Below, in pieces: positions 8,307 to 16,802 of a stretch of DNA of 64,000 nucleotides. Made by a program: the position numbers and the translations under genes. Location: NCBI RefSeq assembly GCF_000814845.2, contig NZ_CP010431.2, forward strand, positions 4,774,001 through 4,838,000, read 5' to 3'. Numbering within the stretch: position 1 is the stretch's first letter; each line of letters begins with the position of its first letter. Origin of the DNA: Pandoraea sputorum (lineage in GTDB: Bacteria > Pseudomonadota > Gammaproteobacteria > Burkholderiales > Burkholderiaceae). Below the pieces are notes generated by a model. The model worked only from the letters and a program-made list of their open reading frames with translations. It was not told where the DNA came from and ran no database searches.

Positions 8307-8711
8307 ATGATCGATACTAAAACCGCCCCGTACGCTGCCCTGCTGCTGCGCGTCTCGCTGGGTATCCTGTTCCTCTCGCATCTGTCGCTTAAAGTGTTCG
8401 TCTTCACCGTGCCCGGCTTCGTCGGCTTCATGGGCTCGCTTGGCCTGCCGCCGGTCGTCGCCTATGTCACGATGGCACTGGAGCTGATCGGTGGCCTCAT
8501 GCTCATCACCGGCTTCTACGCCCGCTGGGCCGCCCTGCCGCTCGCCGCACTGATGCTCGGCACCATCGTCTCGGTGCACGGCCACAACGGCTGGTTGTTC
8601 ACCAACAAGGGCGGCGGCTGGGAATTCCCGGCGTTCTGGCTCGTGGGCCTGCTGGTCGTGGCGTTGCTGGGCGACGGTGCCTTCGCGATTCGCCGTAACC
8701 GCACTGCATAA
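8307..8711 (+). CDS. DoxX-family membrane protein
   Basis: A 134-residue protein of the DoxX family with four predicted membrane helices. The first contains the typical LLLRVSLGILFLSHL segment and the third the ELIGGLMLITGFYARWAAL stretch. The ATG at 8307 has GGAG 6 bases upstream; the frame extends further upstream without a ribosome site. DoxX proteins are associated with quinone-linked or redox functions, but their exact role is unsettled. The gene forms a set with the dioxygenase-like and LysR genes downstream, a pairing common in proteobacteria where a LysR regulator controls DoxX and redox enzymes. Confidence 0.85.
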   Translation: MIDTKTAPYAALLLRVSLGILFLSHLSLKVFVFTVPGFVGFMGSLGLPPVVAYVTMALELIGGLMLITGFYARWAALPLAALMLGTIVSVHGHNGWLFTNKGGGWEFPAFWLVGLLVVALLGDGAFAIRRNRTA

Positions 8712-8720
8712 TCGCCAGAG

Positions 8721-8745
8721 CCCCTCGGCGAAACCCGCCGAGGGG
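8721..8745 (+). terminator. Perfect stem-loop after the DoxX gene
   Basis: CCCCTCGGCG (8721-8730) and CGCCGAGGGG (8736-8745) form a 10-bp perfect stem with a 5-base loop, 9 bases after the stop codon. No T run follows, so it may be a partial terminator or an mRNA stabiliser between DoxX and the dioxygenase-like gene. Confidence 0.55.
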
Positions 8746-8802
8746 TATGCCGCCCGATCCTGTCGTGATGTCGTTTAGCGTTGTTTTGCCGGAGTGAATG
8801 CC

Positions 8803-9639
8803 ATGTCTGCCCTTCCCACCCTCTTCGTCTCCCACGGCTCGCCGTTGCTCGCGGTCGAACCGGGCCGCACCGGTCCGTTGCTGACGGCGCTGGGGCGTGC
8901 GGTGCCGCGTCCCAGCGAGATCCTCGTGATCTCGCCGCACTGGTCGACGCCGACACCGCGCGTGGGCAACCTCGCGCAGCAACGCACGATCCACGACTTC
9001 GGCGGCTTCCCGCGCGAACTCTATGGACTGAAGTACCCCGCACCGGGTGCACCGGCACTCGCCGAACGCACCGTGCAGATGTTGAAGGACGCGGGACTGC
9101 CCGCTGTCACCGACGATCAGTGGGGTCTCGATCATGGCGCGTGGGTGCCGCTGCGCTATCTATATCCCGATGCGGATGTGCCGGTCACGCAGTTGTCGCT
9201 GCAACGGCACATGCGCCCCGAATATCAGTACCAAGTCGGGCAGACGCTCGCACCGCTCGCTCGCGAGGGCGTACTGATCGTGGCGTCGGGCAGCTTCACG
9301 CACAACTTGCACGAAGTGTTCCGCGCCCCGGGCGGCGCGCGCGAGGCGACCCCCGAAGCGCCATACGTGGCCGAGTTTTCGACGTGGTTTACCGAGCGTC
9401 TGGCGGCGATGGACCTCGACGCCCTGTTCGACTACCGCGCGCGCGCGCCGCACGCCGAACGCGCGCATCCGACGGACGAGCATCTGCTGCCGATTTACGT
9501 TGCGCTTGGCGCGGCCGACGATCCCGCCCGTCAGACGCACTTCGACACCGGCTCGACGTACGGCGCGCTGCGCATGGACGCCTTCGCGTTCGGCAGCGCC
9601 GCCCCGTCGCTCGCGGAAGTCGGCGCACTGGCACAATAA
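8803..9639 (+). CDS. Extradiol ring-cleavage dioxygenase family protein, YgiD/4,5-DOPA dioxygenase type
   Basis: A 278-residue LigB-fold protein of the YgiD group, non-haem metal enzymes that in plants and E. coli open the ring of DOPA. Conserved metal-site segments are SHGSPLLAVE at the N terminus, ISPHWSTP, LDHGAWVPLRYLYP and ASGSFTHNLHEVF. The ATG at 8803 has CCGGAG 8 bases upstream and is preferred over the GTG at 8794. The physiological substrate in this host is not shown by the sequence. It sits between DoxX and a LysR gene on the same strand, 25 bases before the latter. Confidence 0.9.
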   Translation: MSALPTLFVSHGSPLLAVEPGRTGPLLTALGRAVPRPSEILVISPHWSTPTPRVGNLAQQRTIHDFGGFPRELYGLKYPAPGAPALAERTVQMLKDAGLPAVTDDQWGLDHGAWVPLRYLYPDADVPVTQLSLQRHMRPEYQYQVGQTLAPLAREGVLIVASGSFTHNLHEVFRAPGGAREATPEAPYVAEFSTWFTERLAAMDLDALFDYRARAPHAERAHPTDEHLLPIYVALGAADDPARQTHFDTGSTYGALRMDAFAFGSAAPSLAEVGALAQ

Positions 9640-9664
9640 CGACATCGATACCCCTGGACCCGGC

Positions 9665-10576
9665 ATGAACAAACTTCGCGAGATCGAATGCTTCATCGCC
9701 GTGGTCGAGTCGGGCAGCTTCGTCAAGGCGGCCGACGCGATGGGCATTTCGAAGACGGCCGTCTCTCGATACGTCGCGGACCTCGAAGCACGTCTGGGCA
9801 CCCGATTGATCCAGCGCACCACACGCCGCCTGTCGCTGACCGAACCCGGCCAGCGATACGTCGAGCGCTGTCGCCAGATCCTCGCTGAGCTGGACGAAGC
9901 CGACGCCATGGCAGGCGAGCAGGACGGCGAACCGGCCGGCCCCTTGCGAATCAACGCCCCGCACACGTTCGGAGTGCTGCATCTCGCCCCGCTCTGGCCC
10001 GCATTTCTCGCCCAATTCCCGCAGGTCTCGCTGGACATCACACTGAGCGACCGGCTCGTCGATATCGTGGATGAAGGCTACGATCTGGCCATTCGCATCT
10101 CGCGACTGCCCGATTCGTCGCTCGTGCACCGCCGGCTGGCAGGCACGCGCCTGGTGCTCTGTGCGTCGCCCGGCTATCTGGCACAACACGGCACCCCGAA
10201 GCATCCGAGCGAACTGACCCATCACGAGACGGTCGGGTACAGCTACTTCCTGCACCGTCGCGAATGGCATTTCGACGGACCGGACGGCCCCGTCTCCGTG
10301 CAGACGCACGCCCGGCTCATCGCCGATAACGGCGACACATGCATGGCTGCGGCGCTGGCCGGTGCCGGGATCATCCTGCAACCGGCCTTTCTCGTGCAAG
10401 ACGCACTGCGCGACGGCCGCCTCGTCGAATTTCTCCCCGAGTACACACAGGGCGAGCGCGGTATCTATGTCGTCTATCCGTCACGCAAATATCTGAGCGC
10501 CAAGGTCCGCGCCATGGTCGATTTCCTCGTGGAAGCCTTTGCCATGCCAGGTTGGCGTCTGCTAAATCGTCCCTAA
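9665..10576 (+). CDS. LysR-family transcriptional regulator
   Basis: A 303-residue LysR regulator. The N-terminal winged helix-turn-helix (LREIECFIAVVESGSFVKAADAMGISKTAVSRYVADLEARLG, about residues 3-45) is followed by the periplasmic-binding-protein-like effector domain starting near GPLRINAPHTFG. The branch resembles the DsdC/AaeR-like regulators that often control their neighbouring oxidoreductases. Only 25 bases separate it from the dioxygenase-like gene, so the two are probably co-transcribed and the regulator may act on its own operon. Confidence 0.92.
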   Translation: MNKLREIECFIAVVESGSFVKAADAMGISKTAVSRYVADLEARLGTRLIQRTTRRLSLTEPGQRYVERCRQILAELDEADAMAGEQDGEPAGPLRINAPHTFGVLHLAPLWPAFLAQFPQVSLDITLSDRLVDIVDEGYDLAIRISRLPDSSLVHRRLAGTRLVLCASPGYLAQHGTPKHPSELTHHETVGYSYFLHRREWHFDGPDGPVSVQTHARLIADNGDTCMAAALAGAGIILQPAFLVQDALRDGRLVEFLPEYTQGERGIYVVYPSRKYLSAKVRAMVDFLVEAFAMPGWRLLNRP

Positions 10577-10623
10577 GTGTTTGTCACTTATACTGTCGGG
10601 CCTGTCGTCCCATTCCCTATATT

Positions 10624-11973
10624 TTGGAAAACTTCTTACTGATCGTCGCTGCGATCCTGCTGGTGTTGCTCAACGGCTTCTTCGTGGCGGCGGAATTCGG
10701 CCTCGTCAAACTGCGCCAGACGCGCGTTCATGTCATTGCCCGCCAGCGAGGTTGGCGCGGCCGTATCCTGGCCAAGGTCCACGGCCAACTCGATACTTAC
10801 CTTTCTGCGTGTCAGCTCGGCATCACCCTCGCCTCGCTCGGTCTGGGCTGGATCGGTGAACCCGCGTTTGCCCGCATTCTCACGCCGCTGTTCGAACTGG
10901 TCGGCGTCAGCTCTGCCGAACTGATCCACGCGCTCGCGTTCTTCATCGCGTTCTTCACGATCTCGTATCTGCACATCGTCGTGGGCGAACTCGCGCCGAA
11001 GTCGATGGCCCTGCGCATGCCCGAAGCCGTGTCCGTGTGGACGGCCGCGCCCCTGTACGGCTTCTATTGGCTGATGTACCCGGCGATCTGGGTGCTCAAC
11101 CACAGCGCCAACCGCCTGCTTCGCTGGACCGGCCTCGATCCCTCGCACGGCACCGACGCCCATTACTCGGCCGACGAAATCAAGCTGATCGTGCGCCGGG
11201 GTGCATCGAGCGAAAAGCTCTCGCGCGACGACTGGAACGTGGTCGCCTACGCCATCGACTTCAGCGATCTGACGGTGTCCGACCTGATGCGCCCGATGAG
11301 CGAAGTGGCGGCCTTCCGTCGTAACGCCACGTTTGCGCAGAACATGGACACGGCCTACCGCCATCGCTACAGCCGCTATCCGTTCTTCGACAACGACGGC
11401 GAAACCGTCCTTGGTGTGGTCCACCTGAAGGATCTGTTCCTCGCCGAGCATCATGGCCAGTCCATCGAAGATCTGGGCAGCATGGCGCGTCCGGTCGAGC
11501 GCGTGAAGCCCGACATGGCCGCACGCGAGCTGTTCAGCCGTTTCCGCCGGGGTGCACCGCACTTTGCCATCGTGGGATGGCCGGACCAGAAGCCGATCGG
11601 CTTCCTCACGCTGGACAACCTGCTCTCGGCGCTGGTCGGCAAGATTCGCGACGAATTCCGTCAAACGGAAGACGACTGGACCCGCATGGAAGACGGCACG
11701 CTCATCGGTCGTGGCAGCCTGCCGATCCTCACGCTGGAGCGCGCGCTCGGCCTGGACATTCCGAGTGAGCACGCGGAATCGGTCGGCGGTCTCATCATGA
11801 ACGCACTGGGTTACCTGCCCCGCGAGGGTCAGAAGGTCGACTTCGAGGGCTTCTCCGTGGTCGTGAAGAAGATGCAGGGGCCGCGTATCGTACTGGTGCG
11901 CATTTACCCGGACGGTGTGCGCGAAGCACGCGGGGAACCCCCTGATGTGGCGGTGCAACAACGCGAGCATTGA
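10624..11973 (+). CDS. CNNM/CBS-domain membrane protein (HlyC/CorC family)
   Basis: A 449-residue hemolysin/CorC-family protein. An N-terminal CNNM (DUF21) domain with about four membrane helices (LNGFFVAAEFGLVKLRQTRV and the FFTISYLHIVVGELAPKSMALR helix) is followed by two CBS domains (from about residue 215, VSDLMRPMSEVAAF) and a C-terminal CorC_HlyC transporter-associated domain (GLIMNALGYLPREGQKVDFEGF). The family is linked to Mg2+/Co2+ transport or resistance. No ATG precedes the conserved MENFLLIV-like N terminus; a TTG at 10624 is the only sensible start. The gene begins 47 bases after the LysR stop. Confidence 0.88.
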   Translation: MENFLLIVAAILLVLLNGFFVAAEFGLVKLRQTRVHVIARQRGWRGRILAKVHGQLDTYLSACQLGITLASLGLGWIGEPAFARILTPLFELVGVSSAELIHALAFFIAFFTISYLHIVVGELAPKSMALRMPEAVSVWTAAPLYGFYWLMYPAIWVLNHSANRLLRWTGLDPSHGTDAHYSADEIKLIVRRGASSEKLSRDDWNVVAYAIDFSDLTVSDLMRPMSEVAAFRRNATFAQNMDTAYRHRYSRYPFFDNDGETVLGVVHLKDLFLAEHHGQSIEDLGSMARPVERVKPDMAARELFSRFRRGAPHFAIVGWPDQKPIGFLTLDNLLSALVGKIRDEFRQTEDDWTRMEDGTLIGRGSLPILTLERALGLDIPSEHAESVGGLIMNALGYLPREGQKVDFEGFSVVVKKMQGPRIVLVRIYPDGVREARGEPPDVAVQQREH

Positions 11974-12116
11974 CCCCGATTGATCCCCGTCAGGACGCTT
12001 GCCAGAATACTCACTATGCGTAACACGCCCGTCGAGAGGCGCCCACACAAGTTACGCAAGTTGACGCGGGCAACGCAGGACATAAGTTCGTCACGACACA
12101 GCCAGGGGAGGCGACG

Positions 12117-13256
12117 ATGGACGACACGGGGAAGTTGTCTCTCGACGCGTTGATCGGCACTTGCTACGACGGAGTGCTCGACGAAGCGCGTTGGGATCAG
12201 GCATTGCGTGAATTCAACCGGTGGGCCGGTGGCATCGGCTTCCATTCGGTCACGTGGGATCGCGCGCGTCATCGCGCGACGCGCGATTCCAACTCACTTG
12301 ACGCTTCTCCCGACCTCATCCGCGAGTTCATCGAAAAGCTCGCACCGACCGATCCGCGCGTGGCGCTGATGCTGCAACAGCCGGTCGGTCACGCCATGCG
12401 CTGCCACCATCACCTGAGCGATCGCTACGTGGCTCGTAGTGAACTGTTCAACGACTTCCTGATTCCCCACGGCGTGCGGTACACGTACGGCATGCATCTC
12501 GACGGAGCCGACGGCACCAGCGAGTTGCTCGCAGTGTTCCGTGCCCCCGATCATGTGCCGTTCGAAGACGCCGACGACGCCCCCGAGCTGGAAATTCTGA
12601 CGAAGCACATCGCGCGCGCGGCACGTCTGCGGGCGGGCACCCGTCACTTGCAGGCGCAGGCGGCCATCGGCATGGCGGTGCTCGACCATCTGGACATGGC
12701 CATCGTCATTACGGACGAGACGGGGCATGCGCACTATCTGAACGTGGCCGCGCATCAACGTCTCGGGGCGACGCGCAACGTGTGTATTCGCGGCGGGAAG
12801 TTCACCGCCGTACTGCCCAACGACGAACAGGCCGTGCGGCGCCTCATTACCCACGCGACCGCGCCGATGCCGGTCGCAGGCAGTCATCGTCTGCAGGGCG
12901 ACAACCAGCAACACTGGGTCGTCACGGTGCTACCGCTGCGCGAGTCGCATGCCTGCGCTGCACCGTGGGAGAAGCCGATGGCGATGCTGACGATTGGTGA
13001 ACTCGACCGGCGCGTCACGCTCGGTCCCTACACGCTCAAGGTGCTGTTCGGGCTGTCACCGATGGAAGCGCGTCTCGCACAGGCGCTGGCGGAGGGCCGC
13101 GAACTGACGCAATACGCGCAGGACGCCAACGTCGCCATCAATACGGCGCGCACACAGTTGCGGCATATCTTCGACAAGACGGGATGCCGTCGGCAAACGG
13201 ATTTGCTTCGCCTGCTGCATGCGATTCCGGCGCTGCGGATTCATGCGCCGGGGTGA
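12117..13256 (+). CDS. LuxR-type helix-turn-helix regulator with large N-terminal sensor region
   Basis: A 379-residue protein. The C-terminal 65 residues form a LuxR-type helix-turn-helix (FGLSPMEARLAQALAEGRELTQYAQDANVAINTARTQLRHIFDKTGCRRQTDLLRLL). The preceding 300 residues resemble PAS-like sensor regions of stand-alone LuxR proteins (MAIVITDETGHAHYLN, about residues 200-215). GAGGCG precedes the ATG by a few bases. No autoinducer synthase is nearby, so a quorum-sensing role is not supported. The ligand and target genes are unknown. It is a single-gene unit ending at a good terminator. Confidence 0.82.
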   Translation: MDDTGKLSLDALIGTCYDGVLDEARWDQALREFNRWAGGIGFHSVTWDRARHRATRDSNSLDASPDLIREFIEKLAPTDPRVALMLQQPVGHAMRCHHHLSDRYVARSELFNDFLIPHGVRYTYGMHLDGADGTSELLAVFRAPDHVPFEDADDAPELEILTKHIARAARLRAGTRHLQAQAAIGMAVLDHLDMAIVITDETGHAHYLNVAAHQRLGATRNVCIRGGKFTAVLPNDEQAVRRLITHATAPMPVAGSHRLQGDNQQHWVVTVLPLRESHACAAPWEKPMAMLTIGELDRRVTLGPYTLKVLFGLSPMEARLAQALAEGRELTQYAQDANVAINTARTQLRHIFDKTGCRRQTDLLRLLHAIPALRIHAPG

Positions 13257-13306
13257 TGTCGGCGCAACCGGAAACGGGCCACTTACTGCGCGAATCGCGA
13301 GGATGT

Positions 13307-13336
13307 AAAAAGGGCGACCGAAAGGCCGCCCTTTTT
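13307..13336. terminator. Bidirectional terminator between the LuxR-type and YcgR genes
   Basis: An A-rich start, AAAAAGGGCG, pairs with CGCCCTTTTT around a GAAA tetraloop-capped inner stem. T runs exist on both strands, so it can end both convergent genes (12117-13256 plus, 13393-14160 minus). Confidence 0.9.
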
Positions 13337-13392
13337 GTCGCGTGATGCCGGATGACGGCGCTGCTTTCGCCGAAGCCCTTAACGCTTAACGC

Positions 13393-14160
13393 TTACCCTC
13401 GGGCGAACGCCTTGCGATTGAGTTCGAGTTGCGTAATCAGTTTTTGCAGACGCGACTCGGCCGTGCGCGACAGCGCGATGAAGCGGCAGCCGATGTGATA
13501 CTCGATGTCCTTGGCCAGGGGCACGGCACGCACCGCGCACACTTCCAGGTCGACCTGCACGGTCCCGTAGTCGCGCAGTTCGATCTCGACATGCATCAGC
13601 ATCGATCCCTTCGGGATCTCGGCCGCAGCGTCGGCCTTCGTGCGCAGCCCCACGCCGCCCAGCGACAGATCGAACACCGCGAGGCGCATCGGCGTGTCTT
13701 CCGGGAATTTGACCGTGCACTGATACGGATCGAGGATCGGCGTCTTCACGCGGAAATAGTCGCGGCGCTGCAAGCGCACGAGGGTTTCCGGATACGACGA
13801 ATAGAACGCCGGATAGCCTTCGTACTCGCGCTCCTCCACGTCGCCGATGGGGAAATGCACCTGAATGCCCTCGGGCACCCCGACGAACAGCGCGCGCTTG
13901 TTGGCGAGCAGCGCCCGATTCTCCGTCTCGATGCCGCCCCAGTCGAAATAGAAACCGCGCGCTTGCGGTTCGACCTTGAGCAGTCGCGTGACGAGCTGAC
14001 GCTGGCCGTTCGCGAAGTACACCGTCATGAAGTCGCCGCGGGTCGCCAGATGACGCAGCACGCCGCCGATCTCCAGCGGGTTGCTGATGCGATACGAGTC
14101 ATGAAGTTGAGACTCTTCGTCCGTGGGCGCCGGTGTCACCTGCGGTTCTGTCGTTTCCAT
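13393..14160 (-). CDS. ycgR: YcgR-like PilZ-domain protein (c-di-GMP flagellar brake type)
   Basis: A 255-residue protein with an N-terminal YcgR domain (about 25-125) and a C-terminal PilZ domain. The c-di-GMP-binding motif is present: RxxxR within QRRDYFRVKTP, and D/NxSxxG as DLSLGGVG about 35 residues on. YcgR proteins bind the flagellar motor when c-di-GMP rises and slow swimming. The frame extends upstream to 14319, but the preferred ATG at 14160 begins METTEPQ and excludes a basic, non-conserved extension. No flagellar genes are nearby. The window also encodes a c-di-GMP synthase and a phosphodiesterase (yfiN and 52222-53943), so it is a candidate effector for that signal. Confidence 0.9.
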   Translation of the reverse strand: METTEPQVTPAPTDEESQLHDSYRISNPLEIGGVLRHLATRGDFMTVYFANGQRQLVTRLLKVEPQARGFYFDWGGIETENRALLANKRALFVGVPEGIQVHFPIGDVEEREYEGYPAFYSSYPETLVRLQRRDYFRVKTPILDPYQCTVKFPEDTPMRLAVFDLSLGGVGLRTKADAAAEIPKGSMLMHVEIELRDYGTVQVDLEVCAVRAVPLAKDIEYHIGCRFIALSRTAESRLQKLITQLELNRKAFARG

Positions 14161-14370
14161 ACCTGATCTTCTATTTGTCCCCGTGACGGCGCGCGCAACC
14201 ACGCCCACCGTACGTAATAAAGCCGTCTCATGCATCTGGTCATGAACGTTAACGGTCACTGCCCGGAAATATTGAGTGCCCCGGCGCACGAGCCTACCGC
14301 TCCCCGTGCCGTGCGCCACACTCGGGCCATTCCACGCCCTTTCCTTACCTTTCCCGTGCTGCGCCGCCGA

Positions 14371-15009
14371 TCAGCGATGCACCGCAGCCATCAACGCGCC
14401 GAAGCCCATGAACACGCCGCCGCTGATGCGGTTGAATGCCTTGAGCACACGCGCTTCACGCAGATACGGTGCAATGCGCAACCCACCCGTGGCGTAGACC
14501 ATGTACCAGCTCATCTCGATGACGGCAAACGTGCCGAGCAAGATCGAGAATTGCGGCAACTTGGCGGCCGTCGGATCGATGAACTGGGGCAGGAATGCCG
14601 CTGCGAAAAGAATGGCTTTGGGGTTGCTGGCCGCGACGAGAAAGCCCGACTTGAACAATTTACCGAAGCTCGAGTCGGCGACCAGCGCCGGCGTCGCGAG
14701 CTTTGCGGCTTCGTCCTGAGCGTTCACCGGCGAGCGCCAGCTCTTGTAACCGAGGTAGACGAGATAGGCCGCGCCCACATAGCGCAGCGTGTCGAACAGC
14801 ATCGGCCAGGCTTTGAGCACAGCCCCCAGACCGGCGGCCGAAATCGACATCATCGCAATCAGCGCCGTCATGCAACCGGCCATCGTGCCGAGCGATGCGC
14901 GCAGCCCGTGGCGCGCGCCATGCGTCATGACGAGCAACATGTTCGGGCCCGGCGTGGCGGAGACGAAAAAAACGGTGACTACGTATAGCCACCACGTTTG
15001 CAGGCTCAT
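14371..15009 (-). CDS. LysE/RhtB-family amino-acid exporter
   Basis: A 212-residue inner-membrane exporter of the LysE superfamily with about six helices. The family motif SATPGPNMLLVMTHGARHGLRA (residues about 15-37) is present, as is the NPKAILFAAAFLPQFIDP segment in the middle. The ATG at 15009 has GGGGC upstream; the upstream extension to 15090 lacks a ribosome site. Amino-acid or homoserine-lactone export is the usual role, and the actual substrate is unknown. Confidence 0.9.
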   Translation of the reverse strand: MSLQTWWLYVVTVFFVSATPGPNMLLVMTHGARHGLRASLGTMAGCMTALIAMMSISAAGLGAVLKAWPMLFDTLRYVGAAYLVYLGYKSWRSPVNAQDEAAKLATPALVADSSFGKLFKSGFLVAASNPKAILFAAAFLPQFIDPTAAKLPQFSILLGTFAVIEMSWYMVYATGGLRIAPYLREARVLKAFNRISGGVFMGFGALMAAVHR

Positions 15010-15137
15010 GATTGCCCCGAAAAAATGCTTACGCGAATTCGATCTGGCATTGTAGCGTCGAACCGTGACGGTGGCATCGTTCGCGTGCACGTCTCATGCG
15101 AATCTGCGAGATCTCGTCAAAACGCACGACGGCGTGC

Positions 15138-15178
15138 CAAAAAACAAACAGGCCCGATGACTTTCGTCACCGGGCCTG
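15138..15178 (-). terminator. Terminator of cspA
   Basis: CAGGCCCG (15149-15156) pairs with CGGGCCTG (15171-15178) around an inner TGAC/GTCA stem. On the minus strand it is followed by a T-rich stretch (rc of the A run at 15138-15146). It lies 61 bases after the cspA stop codon. Confidence 0.88.
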
Positions 15179-15239
15179 TCGGTCGCGGGATACAGCACCG
15201 CCCGAAGGCTAGCGCGGCATCACGTGAAGCGAATCAGCC

Positions 15240-15443
15240 TTAAACCGGCTTGATGTTCGCAGCTTGCTTGCCCTTCGGGCCAGTCTTGACCTCGAACGAC
15301 ACTTTTTGGTTCTCTTGCAGCGACTTGAAGCCGTCCACCTTCACTTCGGAGAAGTGAGCGAACAGGTCTTCACCACCGTTGTCCGGGGTAATAAAGCCGA
15401 AGCCCTTTGCGTCGTTGAACCACTTAACGGTACCGGTTTCCAT
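15240..15443 (-). CDS. cspA: Cold-shock domain protein CspA family
   Basis: A 67-residue single-domain cold-shock protein. It has both RNA-binding motifs, RNP1 (KGFGFI, residues 13-18) and RNP2 (LFAHF, residues 27-31), within the five-stranded OB fold, and it ends [11 protein letters not shown] as usual in Betaproteobacteria. It binds single-stranded nucleic acid and melts mRNA structure. The ATG at 15443 is followed by METGTVKWF, the family start. A canonical promoter at 15591-15619 implies an untranslated leader of about 140 bases, in line with the long thermosensitive leaders of csp genes. Confidence 0.97.
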   Translation of the reverse strand: METGTVKWFNDAKGFGFITPDNGGEDLFAHFSEVKVDGFKSLQENQKVSFEVKTGPKGKQAANIKPV

Positions 15444-15590
15444 GTTTTTTCCTAATAAAACAATAGCCTGAGGTCGGAATTGACCTCGTGAAGCGCTGAC
15501 AATCAAGGGAAAATGAAGGACTAGAAACCAGCGAGAAGCAGGAAAACTACGTCTGACAACAACTTCGCGGCTTGACAATCTGCAAGCTGT

Positions 15591-15619
15591 TTTATACGCG
15601 GTGACCCGATGCTTGTCAA
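15591..15619 (-). promoter_or_regulatory. Sigma70 promoter of cspA
   Basis: Read on the minus strand, TTGACA (15614-15619) and TATAAA (15591-15596) are separated by exactly 17 bp. Transcription would start near 15584, giving a leader of about 140 bases before the cspA ATG. Confidence 0.8.
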
Positions 15620-15945
15620 CCGGGAAAATGCCGCAAAAAGAGTAACAATTTCCGCAAATAGCGGGGAATTTGGGCACTGTTTGAATGTCCGATCGACAAT
15701 TCCAGCCCGTACAATAGGCGTTTTGTCCCGCGCCCATGCCGTTGTCGCCCGTTTGGCCCGTGTTTTGTGCTGTGTGAAACCGTTTTCCGACGTTTTTCCC
15801 CTACTGCGCACATTCCAGCGAAAGTTGGCCGGCCACCGCGTTTCGCGACCGTCAGCGGGCCTCCACCCTCAAGTTTTTTTCAACCTGCCCACGGATGGAG
15901 CCTATTCACCTCGCGCGATCCCTGCGATCGCAACCTGAAATTCGC

Positions 15946-16710
15946 ATGTCCGGCCAGCCGCGATGGCTTGCCCGCTGCCGTACCCACCTGATCAGTCTGG
16001 CCGTTTGCGCCACGCTCGCCGCCTGTGCCGGAACGCCGAACTATGGCCCCGTGCCAGCGGGCAGCTATCGCGTGCAGTCCGGCGACACGCTATACGGCAT
16101 CGCCCGCGCCAACAACACCAGCACCAGCAATCTGGTGAGCTGGAACAGTCTGGCAGACGCCGACAAGATCGAAGTCGGTCAAGTGTTGCGCGTCGTGCCG
16201 CCGCCCGGTTCGTCGAGTGCCCCGGCGGCCGTGGCGTCCTCCGGCGGTAGTGCGTCGTCGGGTGCGCCACGTGCTCGTCCTCAGGCCAAGCCTGCACCGA
16301 AGCCCGCACCGGCGCCCGCCGCGCCGCGCACGGCAACGAACAAGATTCCGATGACGTGGCCGGCGACCGGCAGAATCCTCGCCAACTACAACGGCAGCAG
16401 CAATAAGGGCATCGACATCGGCGGCCAGGCCGGCGATCCGATTTACGCCGCTGCGGCAGGCAAGGTCGTGTACGCAGGTAACGGGCTGCGCGGCTACGGC
16501 AATCTCGTGATGGTCCAGCATGAAAACGGCTACCTCACCGCCTACGCCCACAACCGCGCGCTGCGCGTGAAGGAAGGCGCGTCGGTCAGCAAGGGGCAGC
16601 AGATTGCCGAGATGGGCGACACCGACTCGCATGGCGTCGTGAAGCTGCACTTCGAGGTGCGTCAGAAAGGCACACCGTTCAATCCGAACGACTTCCTGCC
16701 GCCGCGCTGA
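15946..16710 (+). CDS. NlpD-like LysM/LytM lipoprotein, amidase activator type
   Basis: An outer-membrane lipoprotein of about 254 residues. The signal peptide ends at the lipobox LAAC. A LysM domain follows (YRVQSGDTLYGIARANNTS...), then an Ala/Pro linker, then a C-terminal LytM (M23) domain. In the LytM domain the zinc ligands are lost: NKGIDIG replaces HxGxDxx and KLHFEVR has lysine where the first His of HxH should be. That is exactly the pattern of NlpD and EnvC, which do not cut peptidoglycan but activate the amidase AmiC during division. An ATG at 15895 is possible but adds residues before the signal peptide. Unlike the usual NlpD arrangement, rpoS is not next to it. Confidence 0.88.
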   Translation: MSGQPRWLARCRTHLISLAVCATLAACAGTPNYGPVPAGSYRVQSGDTLYGIARANNTSTSNLVSWNSLADADKIEVGQVLRVVPPPGSSSAPAAVASSGGSASSGAPRARPQAKPAPKPAPAPAAPRTATNKIPMTWPATGRILANYNGSSNKGIDIGGQAGDPIYAAAAGKVVYAGNGLRGYGNLVMVQHENGYLTAYAHNRALRVKEGASVSKGQQIAEMGDTDSHGVVKLHFEVRQKGTPFNPNDFLPPR

Positions 16711-16739
16711 TCCGGCCAACGGCAAGCGAAGCACCCATG

Positions 16740-16774
16740 AAAAAACGGCAAGGCGCGATGCCTTGCCGTTTTTT
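16740..16774. terminator. Bidirectional terminator between nlpD-like gene and opgH
   Basis: AAAAAACGGCAAGGC and GCCTTGCCGTTTTTT form a 15-bp perfect stem with a 5-base loop. T runs occur on both strands, so it serves the plus-strand lipoprotein gene and the minus-strand opgGH operon. Confidence 0.95.
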
Positions 16775-16802
16775 CTTTTTCGTCGCTCCTTGCGTGCAGC
16801 CC

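Noticed and set aside
12117..13256. Quorum-sensing receptor role for the LuxR-type protein
   Set aside because: It lacks the autoinducer-binding domain signature and no synthase gene is adjacent. Only the DNA-binding domain is of LuxR type.
15572..15598. TTGACA followed by TATACG on the plus strand as a promoter for the NlpD-like gene
   Set aside because: The spacing is only 15 bp and the -10 match is weak. The same region has a perfect 17-bp-spaced minus-strand promoter for cspA.
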